Shown: positions 31,901 to 44,500 of the stretch, one piece after another
Layout of the letters: each line of letters opens with the position of its first letter
Position numbering within the stretch: the stretch's first letter is position 1
DNA from: Sarcocystis neurona
Taxonomy: Eukaryota > Apicomplexa > Conoidasida > Eucoccidiorida > Sarcocystidae
Direction: 5' to 3'
DNA length: 64,000 nt
NCBI GenBank assembly: GCA_000727475.1
Contig: KL647292.1
Coordinates: forward strand, 5,065,162-5,129,161
Program-made: the position numbers and the translations under genes
The notes under the pieces: model-generated
Databases searched by the model: none
What the model saw: only the letters and a program-made list of their open reading frames with translations
What the model was told of the DNA's origin: nothing

Positions 31901-33855
31901 TGTACATGCTACTGGTGCTCAAAGTCCATGTGCAGCCGTTTTTATTATCAGCGGTTCAGCTACAGGCGCTGCGGATGGAGCAGCCGCAGGTGCTGCGGAG
32001 ATGGTGGTTGCTCGTGCTCTACCTGCATTAGCTGTCTGTGCCGTGGGTACACTGCGTTGGTGCGGTGCACGCAGGTGCACCACCTGCTGCTGTTCAGGAC
32101 GCAGCAGGACACAAGAGTTTTTAAATTCGTTATTTACCGACTGCTGCGCCAGGTCCCGCGCCACCTTCTCGCCGTCGAGACCCTGGGTCCGCCGAGTTGC
32201 CATACAGCGCTGCGCAGAAGACGAATAATCGTAGCAGGGGCAGTCAGTGGTAAAGAGGGTTGCGGCAGTAGCAGAAACAGCAGCAGCAGACGCCGCTGCT
32301 GTAGATAACTATGCAGCGGACACAACTGCCGCAGGTACAACCGCCCGTCACCGCCATAGCAGCGGCGACACGAACGCTGTTACAGCAGCTACTACAGCTC
32401 CAGTGACAACGTTTCAAGCTCCAGGAGCAGCACTTGAAGTCCCGGCAGCCGCCACCGCAACCTTGTTAGTGGTACCCCGAAGAGGCAGCGTACCGCGGTC
32501 ACCTATGACCGATATGAAACGGATAGCCAAGTCTGAGTCTTGCGATTACAGCTTAGATAACGATCCCCCCTTTCTTTGCCGGTAATGACAGTGCGTTAAC
32601 TGTCGTGGACAGTGCTTCGTGGCTCAGGGGTATCAAATAAAAAGACGCGGAGGATCTATTCGAGCAGTCCACAGAAGGACGTGTGTGTAACTGTGCTTAC
32701 AAAGAGCTATCTGCAGGAGAAAATATAGTACGCCTTTCTATTACTACTCGTGAGCACAAGTACAACTATCCTTCGGATACCGCGACGGAATACTTCAGTT
32801 GTATCCATCTACACACATACACGTATGTGCGGATGTGGACGCTTTACAGCATGCACAGCTCACCTGCATACGTACACGTAACTGCTTCCACATGACACGT
32901 AGACCTATCTGTCTGCCTCTTTGTATGTACGTATGTATTTTTACATAGGTATGAAGGAGTCGTGTACCGTGTACGTATCACTGACACACGTGTATTCGTG
33001 CATTTGCGATTTACGTCTATACATCTTTTTTTCTTTTGTATACCGTCACCGGATATGTATATGTACTTCCGTGCAGACGACACCCCCGTGATTTCAGCTT
33101 GCTCTCTCTGTCTCTCTGGCCAGACGTCTATGTACACATATGGTAGACGTGTAGGTGAAGAGTCAGCGTCCACCCAGAGGCTTCCGCAGAAGGGCATAGC
33201 CAAGCACGGTATTCTTACGCAAAGAGCTAAACACATAAGTATGAATCTGGAGATACACATAAGTAGTCACGTACACAATTTGCAGCAACGCAAGAATAAA
33301 CTATTTACATATACATATATATGAGTCGATTTGTATAGCCGGCGGCTACATGATACATACAGCTACGCCCAGGAACCACGCCACTTCTTCGCTGCACACG
33401 GATGTAAAAATTCCTTTCAGTGAAAAGCGCAGAGTGTCACGCTCGTCCTTCACACATTAGGGACGGATGTACACCCGTTTGGAGCGGCCCACGTAAGGTC
33501 CGACTTAGTATGTACTCATTAGATTGGCGTGGCAGCTGAAGACAGAGTCAAGCAGAAACTGAGTGTATAGGAAAAAGTCTTGGTAGACACCATGAAGAAT
33601 CCCAGATATGCTTAGGTGTGTATTTGAAATAGAAATTCGAAGGCCTGTTACACGATCTTATCAATTGAAACGTTGTCGCGAATATGCAGTGCACGTCGCC
33701 GGGTGTCGTAGAGATCTGGAGTTCTAATTTAAAAGGAGAACCAGACAGAAATGTCCTGCGTAGAAAACGAAGAACGTACACCTTCATCAATAGCGCTTCA
33801 TTCACTACGTATTACAGATTCCATTTCGCGCAGATAAAACTGAGTTCATGCTTAC

Positions 33856-34018
33856 CATGTACAGACTCCTGGTGAGTCTGCACGGGTCATTCGTGTCTCC
33901 ACCGCCGGGAGTATACGGTGTTCCAAACTTTACATGCTGCTCGAGAAAAACCTTCGCACAATTCACGTGCCCTTCCAACTCTTCCCGGCAGTTGGCGCTG
34001 AAGTAGCTCGACATTCTC
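33856..34018 (-). CDS. Candidate internal or first exon with CX9C motif
   Basis: The exon-like segment has acceptor TTTACGCAG and donor GTAAGC after an ATG codon. It encodes 54 residues: RMSSYFSANC, then REELEGHVNC, then AKVFLEQHVKFGTPYTPGGG and DTNDPCRLTRSLYM. Two cysteines nine residues apart (C-REELEGHVN-C), and a third Cys eight residues before the splice site, are compatible with a twin-CX9C (CHCH) mitochondrial protein starting at the Met of MSSYF. They are also compatible with a SAG-like surface domain. No partner exon carrying the expected fourth Cys was found downstream. Confidence 0.28.
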
Positions 34019-36313
34019 CTGCGTAAACTGGATAACAGAAGCGGCTCAGACACTGCGGAATATAAAATTGGTTGTTAACTGGGAAGACACAAGGTCAAAT
34101 ACTGCGGCATACATAAATGGTTATTTACTGGGAAAATGTACGCACCTTCGGAGCACGTATCACTCGATACAAAATCTAAGCCTGTGTACTCAAGCCCACA
34201 CATTCGCCGAGATGGACACACGAAAGTAGGAAAAACTGTGTGCCTGTGCACTGGCGCTGTCTACTCGTGAGGTACAGTAGGCGTACTGCGGCATAACCTG
34301 AGTGTGCAGCTACCTATGGAGGTTGTAACGAACTGTAAGAACGATATGGAGCACCGAATCACGCCTGTCTCGCAGGTGAACGACACGTAGTTGTCAATAA
34401 TCTGAGTGTATGGGTACTTACAGATTTGAGAGAGCACGATTCGTCGTTCAGAGACGCAGAAACGAAGCCCACTTGAACGTTCTCTGCTGTTGACGCCTCT
34501 TGACCGCCTGTTTTAAATCATCGGTTAAAAAGAAGAAATGTTGGACACTTGGCGACTACGAGACCAGCAAAGTGGTGGAAACTTTCCGACGAGAACAAAA
34601 CGCGTCGCTTGGCTGCAATGGATGTAGCCACACTTTGGGTTTGCCCATCTCTACCTGGTGACCAGACAGTAGTACCGCACGCTTCCACTGCTTTGTGTGC
34701 TGGTGTCAAGAACGCAGACGTGTACCTTAGCTTGCGCTTCTGTCTGGTGGTGAACGGACAGCGGACCACCCGCGTCCACTACTTGGTGTGCTGGTGTCGA
34801 GCAAACAGAGGCGCAAATTAGCCCGCGCGTTAGTTCAGCAGGAAAAATTAAAGAACGTCGTTGATAGCACGCCTTGTGGCCCGAAGTAACAAATAATGCA
34901 GTCTGCTCTAGCCTATTTTTTGCGCGTGAAAAAGTTTCGTCAACTGTGCCGTACAACCTTTCCAAGCACTAAAGAATCGGCGGTGAAATTCCCTCTACAG
35001 TCTTCAAGAAAAATAGGAAAAGCAAATTCGCGCTGATGTTTTCTACTGCAGTGGTAAGCAGCGTTGCCCAGTAACACCACTCTCTACGGTGAGCGAGGGT
35101 CTTCTCGGATACTCGACCCGCGTAATTGCTGGGGGCCGGTAGAACGTGCTGCAACCGCCCCCCATCCACTAGCAGACGCGGCTGCATAGCACACAGAAGC
35201 AACCACGTTGGTGAAAAGCTTGTAGCTATTTACTATTTTACGTCGGCTGTAAGTAGAGTTCTTTTTCGTCAGCTGTTCTGCAAGTGGTTTTAAAGGGACA
35301 AGACTGAGTAGCGATCCCCGTTGGGCTCACCTATGTTCTGCTATCTTCTGCACATAGCTACGAGGACAAAATAAAACCCTCCGCACTGCGTCCGTGGACT
35401 CACCCGTGTTGATTGCTCGGTGTTCACTGGATCATTCCTGATACAGCTTAGACCGACCGTTCAGCTAGCCAGCTGGTGGACAACCTCAGCGGTTCACAAA
35501 CGGGTAAAAGCCCTGCTCAGTAGCACGAGGGGGCCGAGGCAACGTACTTTGTCTGGGAGGAAAGAACGTGTCAACCTGGCGGTAACGCTACTAACAAACA
35601 GAATGCTCCGTATTACGAAGTGTTCTTCTTCAGCGTTGGCTGCAGATAGAAGCGCACTCTAAATTTCAAAGTGCCATGATTCTTCTGAAAATGTCGACGT
35701 CGACAACCCCAAGTACCGGTCAAGAAGCCTCCGTACCGCGGAGGACCCCGTCCGGTTTGTTCAGGCCTTGCGATATGGTATTACCAGAGGCCAATGAAAA
35801 CGCTGGTACGAGAAAAAGGAAGGCGTAGAGCAAATGAAAGACGTGTCCCTTGTGGTCAACGCTCCATGCGTGAAGCTGCTCAGTGTGTCGCCACCATTCC
35901 CCGTGGAGACCGAATGCAAATACTCAGAGCTTCTAGCAGAAGAAGCGTCTTCTTTGTGAGAAATAGAAGCGGGTACTTTCTCACATGTAAGATAGGTAGA
36001 GCATCACAGGCGGAAGGAGGTCGGCGCCGGTAACACTGATAGAAGATAGAGGGTTGGTCGCGAGTACGGAACGTGCACCGACGACTAACCATGACAAGAA
36101 CACCACACAGCAGAAACGCGAACAACGCTTCAAACACGACGTAGCCTTATCTTCGAAGAGACGCAGACAGTAATACGGTGGGCGTGTACGAAAGGAGAAG
36201 ATAACACACGGCGGTTACTGTACAGATTACACCATACAATTCACAGTGACCCTGTCGGGGCTTTCGTACGAATAGAACAGCTGGAAAGGAAGGATGCGTC
36301 ACCGAGAGAAACG

Positions 36314-36707
36314 ATGGGTGCGCCTTCAAGCAGCAGGCTCGGACAGAAAGTCAGCGTTTGTATTGAGAAAAATCATGGCTGCCCCCGTGTCAAAATCAGG
36401 CGCAAGCAAATCATACCTACGAGAGAGGTCCACATTTCCACGCACAGTTCATGGCTGCCTACCTCTGGCGCAGCTTCATGCTCGTGGGACTACGGACTGC
36501 AACCTAATGCTGAATGTGTCTGGTGGGACAAAATGCGGAACCAGATGGATTCGAGGTATAATGTTTGCGGAAAGCAGAACTTCTTAGCTACAGTGTCGAA
36601 CCTCTTGGAGCCCGACGATCAGCGAACACGTTTTCCGCTGTTCGACACGATGCGCGGGGTTACAGAGCATGCTTTTGCCAGCTTTGGGGACGCGCTGTGG
36701 CTTCGCC
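36314..36707 (+). CDS. Candidate plus-strand first exon
   Basis: An ATG in strong context (A at -3, G at +4) heads 131 codons and ends at a GTATGAGT donor in phase 1. The protein has spaced Cys and Trp (AASCSWDYGLQPNAECVWWD, then SRYNVCGKQNF) and a well-mixed C-terminal part (FPLFDTMRGVTEHAFASFGD). A phase-compatible next exon at 37814-37941 would add EEINLALANEAAVTM through AAPKPCSQ and end at donor GTAGAC. However, its acceptor lies 8 nt after a better AG, which is unfavourable. No family is recognised and there is no signal peptide in this start. This could be a chance open frame. Confidence 0.25.
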
Positions 36708-38653
36708 GTATGAGTCGCACAACCACAGAAATCTGAGATACTGAACCAGAACGCTCAAACTCTTTCCAGTGTCGGCCATGACTTCGTCAGTGGCGGTCGC
36801 CACCGAAGCAAGCCTTCGCGTACACGTGAACCCTTTCGACTATTCGTAATACTTTTCGCCCTACACTGCTCTCGTGTATCACAGCACAGCAGTTGCATGG
36901 AATAGAGTGATTATGCACCTTTCACAATAGAATGCAGCGGCTGGATGAAGACGCAGCGCAGTGTGCCAGTAACATCTGGTGCAACCACGCATCTCGGTGT
37001 GAGAGTGTGTCCACTTGTTTTCCTGCTTTCGATTGCCCCTAAGCAGACGAACGCGTACGAGTAACTGAAACTCTTCTCCGTTGTTTAAAGGTGCCCTTAT
37101 ACGACCGCCGTAGAAGTACGTCCATATCCCACGCGTCAAGCGACAAAGTGTCAGTTCTCTCCGAAATGATCAAATGTGAGATCATGCATGGGTGTCTGGG
37201 ACAGAAGGGGAGATTCTGTGGTACAGTAGGGGCACTCCATTAAATTTTACACATACGTATGTAAATATTTACATTTACACACGTATATGTTTACGACGGT
37301 TGTCACAAGCGTTTACAAGCACATGCGTCACATACGCTTGAATATGAATACAACAAGCACTGCACAGTGAGGCATGAATCTGCCTATATTATTCTCTCCT
37401 TCCTCAACTGCGACCTGCAACCACGCTAACCTTCCCACTTAGAAGCACAACCAAAAGCTGCGCTCTTTACACGTGCGTGTCTTCCGCCTTAAGAGGGATA
37501 GTGCTTATGAGATTCGCGTGTTTGAAGTCTCACCGTTGAGCAAATGTGCAATGCAGTCATTGTGCCATATGAAATCAAACCGGTGTGAACGCCTCTGTGG
37601 CGTCAAGTCTGCAAGAACGCACACAAGCGTATGCGCGTGTGCATACGCACACGTGCACGCCTCTACGTGGTACTGCACACTTGTGACTCTTAACATCCAC
37701 GGTAACGTACACGTACGTAAACACATGAACACACTTCTTACTTGTACCGCCGTGGTGAGCAGGCGTACGCTGAGACTGCTCTGTTCAAGTGCCGTCTAAA
37801 TGCAGGTGAGCAGTGGAAGAGATAAATCTCGCGCTAGCAAACGAAGCCGCGGTCACCATGAGTGCTGTCCTGCAGACCCCACTTACTATCCGTGAGCTAT
37901 TGTCTTCATTTGGAACTGCCGCTCCCAAGCCGTGCTCACAGGTAGACTGGTCTTCAACGTACATGTTTGGTGTCGCGGTCACATGTGCTGGGTGTGATGA
38001 AAGTCAATATATGCCAAATTGTGATCCCAGAAAGCAGTCCGCATACATCGCCACAAGAACCTGAGCTCCCCAGAAACAGAGTAACAACAGCAAACCGTCC
38101 GCGTCAGTATACGACAAAAGAATGTTCCACACGCGCATTTGCAAAGCCATGAATCGCACAGAAAGCATGCACCACCAGTGGATTTTTTCTGGTAAAATTC
38201 TGGGTGACCTGTTTGAGAAGCAAGCCTCTAAAAATTCTGCAGTGCATATCCACACGAATATGCGCCTTTCTGTTTGGGACGATCCTGTTAACGTACGTGC
38301 ACATATTCCTTGTAGCGGGATTTCGGCGTACCACTAGCGGATCTCTTGACCACTTCACTTTTATTTCCTGGTGAAAGCCGCGCTGTTCAGCCACGACAAG
38401 CTTCGCGCGGCCAGAATTTCATTCAACGGGTTTTCTGGAGCGCCGCAAATGTGTGCGGAACTGTCACCGCCAGTTGGTGAAATCAAAATGAATCGCTCAG
38501 AAAGAGCGCATATCCTATACGGACGTCGACACCGAATCTCTAGGTGTTCGTGTGAACCGTAGTGAGCCATCAACAGTGCATCTCTCTTGCCGACGAGGAA
38601 CAACCCGTCAGCACTGAAGTGTGGAAAGTTCCAATGACATTACCTCCCTGCAG

Positions 38654-38742
38654 CGCCCGCAGGAGTCACGGTGACTGTTTGTGGAGAATGCAGAGTTTTA
38701 TACCCTGTCACACAGGCCACTTCGAGTATGCGAACTTCTAAG
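38654..38742 (+). CDS. Candidate plus-strand internal exon
   Basis: The acceptor TTACCTCCCTGCAG precedes a short open segment encoding APAGVTVTVCGEC and then RVLYPVTQATSSMRTSK, with a GTATAT donor (phase 1 in, phase 0 out). It is supported only by splice-like signals and a beta-rich, Cys-containing composition. The frame stays open past the donor for about 50 codons. Confidence 0.18.
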
Positions 38743-39169
38743 GTATATCCGTATTCATTTGTTCCTCCAGCTTGTTCCTCTGCAACTGGAAAAGTCCATC
38801 CGTTGCTCTTCAGGCACACTTATCGTAAGATCTCCTCCACAAAGCCACTACTACGCCAGTGTCCCACTGCCATCCGTAAAGCCTCCGGCACGTCATGAAG
38901 CCGTATGTTGCAGAGACACTCGAATCCGAGATTTACACAGCGTCCGCTACTAGCAAAAAGTCACGCACGTGTCACACGTGCGTCCCTGTCCCAGGCAAAC
39001 GTGGGTACTCGCGCGAACGCCTAAAAACAGAAAGAGTTTACAAAAACGTATTCCCTCCGGTTTCACTGAGTACAACAAGAACAAAAAAAAATAAGCATCC
39101 TGATTCCGCGTTTGCGCACCCACGACCACGCAGGAGACGGTTTCCGCGGCGTTCACGTTGTGCTAGCAC

Positions 39170-39240
39170 ATTCGTCTCAATATGTGTCCTGCTCCTTCAT
39201 ATTGATATGCGCCCTGCCCATTCATCTTAGTATGCGCCCT
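39170..39240. repeat. Three imperfect ~25-bp tandem units
   Basis: Copies end in tatgtgtcctgctc, tatgcgccctgccc and tatgcgccctgctc, each preceded by an (a)ttcat/cgtct-like word. They lie in spacer DNA just 5' of the candidate plus-strand terminal exon. Confidence 0.75.
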
Positions 39241-39408
39241 GCTCACCTTCGACTCCTCGACCTAGCTGTAGAATTCTGCATGCAAAAGTGAGTACTCTAT
39301 CCCCTTCGCCTTCGCCAAGACGCAGTACCCAACGCCATAGTTGCGTGTAACAGAGGGGTGAATACATCTACGCGACAGCAATATTGCGAGGCCCACTTTT
39401 CTTGACAG

Positions 39409-39601
39409 AGCCGTTGACGACGCAGTTGCCACACTTGTATCCTGTCGGAAGTGGCTACTGATGCTGATTGCTGCCGCCGCTGCTACTGGCGGCCGTTTCT
39501 GCAATTTGTGCCAAGCGCTCACAGGGGCTTCTGCTTTAAGTGAGATCAGCGTCAGTCTGTCCTGCGGGCACAACTACACTACGGGGCCGCGACTCTGGTG
39601 A
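39409..39601 (+). CDS. Candidate plus-strand terminal exon, hydrophobic
   Basis: The acceptor CCCACTTTTCTTGACAG is strong. The following frame (phase 2 in) encodes AVDDAVATLVSCRKW, the hydrophobic LLMLIAAAAATGG, and then FCNLCQALTGASALSEISVS to a TGA at 39599-39601. A membrane or GPI-type tail is possible, although about 35 residues follow the hydrophobic core. It may be the last exon of the gene suggested by the segments at 36314 and 38654. The phases do not chain without extra exons. Confidence 0.22.
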
Positions 39602-39958
39602 ACAACTATTCTACCGCGAGCGGGTACGCACCACTACGACCACGTGCCAACCCCGAAAGGTAATGCCTGGATCGCGCAGCATATGTGCGCCTCAACGACA
39701 CGTATATACTATATGTATACATTGATATATCTACACGTGCACATACATACACGCATGCGTATAAACATGTTTGCGCACATATGTATATATATATACACGC
39801 CTATTTACATAGACATACGTAAGCGCAGTACGTAAGCGTGCAAAGGCGAATTACAAAAAACACGGCATGCAGAGTGGCAAGTGGCAAGTGTCTATATGGA
39901 CAAATCTGCCTTCTACTCCAACGCAGATGCCCCCGTGTACACATGCAGACACACATTC

Positions 39959-39959
39959 T

Positions 39960-39988
<29 letters not shown>
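39959..39988. repeat. (CA)n microsatellite
   Basis: An uninterrupted CA run of about 15 units in the spacer downstream of PIG-O. Confidence 0.95.
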
Positions 39989-39990
<2 letters not shown>

Positions 39991-41355
39991 GCACCCGTAG
40001 GCAGAGACACACACACGTGCTTCTATCACCAGATATAGGCACTCACACGTCACCCAGGCACACAGAATTCCCAAACGTGGCTACACTTCTGTACGCGTGT
40101 GCACACGTGGGTCGCAAAAAGACATTACGAATTGCCAGTAGGCATGCACAGACATGTTTAACACGTACATTCCTTACACAGATCTACGCAGCTGTGTACG
40201 CGCGCCTCTGCATACATCTGTAGGCAGCGAGGTAACCCCACACTACCCACACACAGGCTCTCACACGCGTGCGATGGCACAGATTTTCCTCATATAAACA
40301 AACGAAAGAAAGCACTGCTACAGACCGCCTCTAAGTGTCACACCCGACACCGGGTGTCCATACACTCAAGGATCGTGCACGTATAAATGTGTCTTGTACA
40401 GGACCCGTTTTTCGGGCAATCACACAGGAAAGACGCTCAGAAGTGCATCCCAAGACAACGAGCACGCCGGCCGACTGCGCTACAGCAGAGATAGGAAGGT
40501 GAAAGCACTGCCGCCTACAAATGGAAAACATGCGTTCCGCCGGAAGGTGACAGGACCAGGCCTCGCAACCTACGACGGCTGCCTGCTTTCGGCACCGCGA
40601 GTGAGTAGACACACAAGCGAAGACGCCGGGAGCGAGAGAAGCCTCACAGAAAGGCCTTGACTAGGGCGAGCATCGACAAAAAAAGTGTCACTAGGGATAT
40701 AGGCCTACACTTGCCGTGTCGCACACCGATCATGGAATCTAAAACAACGGTATAAAAGCTACGTTGGGTAAAACACTCACCCAGTGCAGAAGTCGTTTCT
40801 CTGTCATACAGAGAAGAAATATTACTGCTTGAAAAAAAAACTGAGATCTCGGTTGACACACACACTCGCGTTCGTCAAGCTTAGAATCTACAAGAAGACA
40901 GGCGCCTCGCAAGTGCCGAGTAACGCCCGCGCTCTCCGCGTTCACCGAGAGAAGACAAAATAAACTGGCTGGCCACGAGCGAGTCAGTCCACTGACTCAC
41001 GTACGTACCGTGAACAGAATGGCAAGAAAAATCTTGCCAACGTAAGTGCTTCTCAAGTCCAGTAAGAGAACAAGCGCTAACGTGTGAATTGTCTGAATCT
41101 GTGACAACGCTCGTCGGATCCCTTATGCTGCCGTGCAGCGACTACAGGAGGAAAGGGTGACACAAACTAACTTGCTAGAAATGGTTTCTTGTTCTCCATT
41201 TTAAAAAGTAGGGGTCACAGGAACAGCACCCTCTGTGGATAGGAAATGGAGTGCGCGAGGACCGACTAGGAAGTCGAGAAGCGTGAGCGACTAAAAAACG
41301 AGAACAAATATATATGTGTGCCAAGGCAGTTGAAGGGGAACAAGAGAGCCGTCCG

Positions 41356-41517
41356 TCACAGAAGAGAGAGTGCGCGTTTCTGTTTTCTCGAAAAACGCTT
41401 CTTCAGCTCTCTACGTAGCGCAACCGCAAAAATCAGCAGCTGCAGCGGGAAGAGCACAAAGAGGGTGATGAACAGCTGGCCATCATAGAGGAACTTCGGC
41501 GCCCAGACGACCCAAAT
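41356..41517 (-). CDS. PIGO: PIG-O exon 8 (C-terminal APKF segment)
   Basis: A long pyrimidine tract ends TTCGCTCAG, then ATTTGGGTCGTCTGG encodes IWVVWAPKFLYDGQLF, the most conserved C-terminal motif of PIG-O (VWKVFAPKF in human). A last membrane span (LFVLFPLQLLIFAVAL) and a basic tail KKRFSRKQKR follow before the stop. It has 53 codons plus the stop. Confidence 0.92.
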   Translation of the reverse strand: MWVVWAPKFLYDGQLFITLFVLFPLQLLIFAVALRRELKKRFSRKQKRALSLL

Positions 41518-44500
41518 CTGAGCGAAAAGAAGAAAGCGGACAGTAAGGAGAGCGGCAGCAAAAGAAAAAAAAAACACGTGCTACATGTGGCTGCATGCAG
41601 TCCACAGACGAACGACGCACCAGCAATCTACAAATTTGCCGCTGCTGCGGGTCCACGCCAAACGCACCATCTGTCACGCATGACGCGCAGGATGCACGGC
41701 TGTACTCTCGTGCAGGCGTGTGTCAGTGAGGACTCTCTGCATACACATGTAAACCCATTCGTATACATGTAGAAACATCTGCTAGCCACGTCTTTTCTGT
41801 GTCTGCTCCAACACCTGCGCGCGCACACATATACGTATATGGCTGGGTTGGGGAAAACCGAAAGCACACACATGCGTATATATGAGTCGTGCAGACACGT
41901 CGAGACGCGCGAGGCATTTAATAAGCCCGCAGACGCGGTTTGTTAACTGCTTCCTCTTCCCGCGCTTTGGCGAAGGACGTCTGCAGGTCTGTACGTCTTG
42001 TGTTGCACGCGCAGGACAGCCTATGCGACAACACCAGGAGAGAACGTGGTGGAAACGTTCGACGTCATTTACTTACATACCTGTAATAACACTCAACAAG
42101 TAAAAATATATCTATATATGTACACGCGTACGCACAACCATGTCGACACACATATACGAATGTCCACAGATACAGCGAGAATGCCCACGACTACGTCACC
42201 CGCAGCAGCTGTGGTCGTGGTGCACCCAGCAATCGTAAATTTCCTAAAACACAGATAGCCGCGTCTAAAGGCCCTACGCGACGCTGACTCTTTCTCGTGC
42301 TATGAGTCCTCTTCCTGTCAAAAAATGAAAATGCGATTATATCACTCCCTGTAAATATATATATATATACATACATATATAACTGCCTGTATTTACCGAT
42401 CCATACATTTCGCACTTTCTGTGTAGACACCTGTATATATATATACACATTTGCGTCCATATACCGCCTGCATCCGTACAGATATATATATATATATATA
42501 TCTACACATGTGCGCATCTGTTCCTCTTGTACGTGTGTAGATATCTGTACATGTATATATATATGTATATGCGTACATATGGCTCTTGTATGTGTATTGA
42601 TATCTGCCTACATTTATATATATATGTATGCGTACATATATCTCTTATGTGTGTTGTCTGCATCCGTGTATCCGTGTCAAGTCGTTTCTCTCTATCTCAC
42701 TCTTTCTCTCTGCGTACCAGTGTGTCATTGCAGTGCCCCGCGCTACTCGAACTACATCCCTGGCACATGTCTCGACGCTTCAACGCAGCCCTACGCTTCT
42801 TGTTGTATCCTCAACATCTGTACATGTCTCAACGCTTCAGCGCATTGTTGCGCTTCTTGCTGTCTCCTCATGTAACGGCCCTGTCTCAACGCTCGTCGAT
42901 ATCCACGCACACCCTTGGAGGAAGCATACAACACGCAGGTGCACCACCAGGTCAAACGCAGAGCTCTGTCTCACCAAAGAGACGCGCCAGCCCTACAACG
43001 TATTCTTCTTGTAACTACCGTTCACATCCATTTACATTACATATATATAAACAGATAGACATATACATATATATATGTGTGCATATGTTACGATACACAC
43101 GGATATGTATATATATATGCGTATAGCCCTGTCTACTTGTACGAAGATATATCCATGAGTGTACAGGGATATATATGGGTAAATGTAAATATTGTGTGGT
43201 TGAAAGAGACCACCACAAGAAGACGCTGAAGCGCTTACGAGGAGATGGTGGCGCAGGGCCACTAGCGCAATAACGTTGCAAAAATGCCGGGCGCCTACGA
43301 AAAAGAGAATTCTGAACAGCGATCACCCGCAGCAACAGACGCAGCAGCACAGCACGTATGTGCAGCAGCAGCGCGAAGGACGGAGGAGCTCCCTGCTTGT
43401 CGGCCACAGCAAGAGCAGAAAAAGCAACCGGCCGCTAGGACAGCAGCAGCGGCGTACATCAGAGGAGGCTGACACGGCGAACGCGGGAGAGAATGTATTT
43501 CCCGACGGCATGTCGGCAGCAACAGCAGTGGACCAGCACCAGCACCAGAGGAACACCCGCAGCAAATCACCCGCAGCTGACCAGCCACAGCAGCAAAGTA
43601 GCAGCGGCAGCAGTGCCGCAGCAGCAGCGGACTAGGCAAACTAGCAGCAGCAGACCAGCCACACCAGCAAAGCTGCGGCGGTTGCAGTAGAATGGCGGGG
43701 CAGCAGCCGTGACAACGTACATATGCTGCAGACCACCCGCAGCAGCAGAGCACCCGCAGTAGCAGACTAGTCGCAGCAGCAGATCAGTCGCAGCAGGTCG
43801 TCGCAGCAGCAGATCGGCTGCAGCAGCAGCCGACCACCCCGCCGACAGAGCTCGCAACCAGAGGACACCGACCTCCGCAGCGGAACAACTTCAGCAGCGA
43901 ATGGTGTAAGGCACCAGACAGTGGACCGAGGAGAAGCAACAGCGCCTACGCATACGCAGTCAACGCGCAGAAGCGACTTTGCCTCAGCAGCAGCACAGCA
44001 ACAGCCGTCTCCTACTACTATATACGAACGTGTACCTGGTGCCGGCATCCCGCAGCAGCAGGGTGCAGCCAGATAGACCCGCTGCGGCAGCAGCACACGC
44101 TGGGGAGCACGAGATCGCTACTGTCTCGCAAGCAGCATGTGCGAGCGCAAGAACTGCCTACAAGCTTAAAAGCAGCGACTTAAGCGGCAGCAGATTTGCC
44201 TCCGCCAGCGCTTCCGGAAGGAGCAACACGGGTCGCTTTACAAGCAGCAGCAGCAGACCGCCGCAGCAACAGTGAACGGGAGGCAAAAGAATACAATCGC
44301 CTCGGCACAGCTCTCGAAAAAGACCTCTGGGGAACATCGCTCTGCCCTCTACGAAGACTTGTCACCTACGAGCGTGCTTCTGCGGAGGAGTCGTAGCCGC
44401 TGCACGGGCAACACACAGCTGCAAATTCTCAGCGTGTCGAGGCCTTGCACTTCACCACTTCGCTTACCCCACGAACAGCCGCGCCACCGTAATATATGTA

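Noticed and set aside
31659..32585. Two Ala-rich plus-strand frames (189 and 112 codons)
   Set aside because: The composition looks like a degenerate GCA-triplet array. The two frames are separated by stops and have no convincing splice sites or motifs.
44464..44472. GGGTAAGC as the donor of PIG-O exon 7
   Set aside because: It is a better donor consensus, but it gives phase 2 and destroys the IWVVWAPKF frame. The GTGGGG donor 5 nt earlier on the coding strand keeps frame and family spacing.
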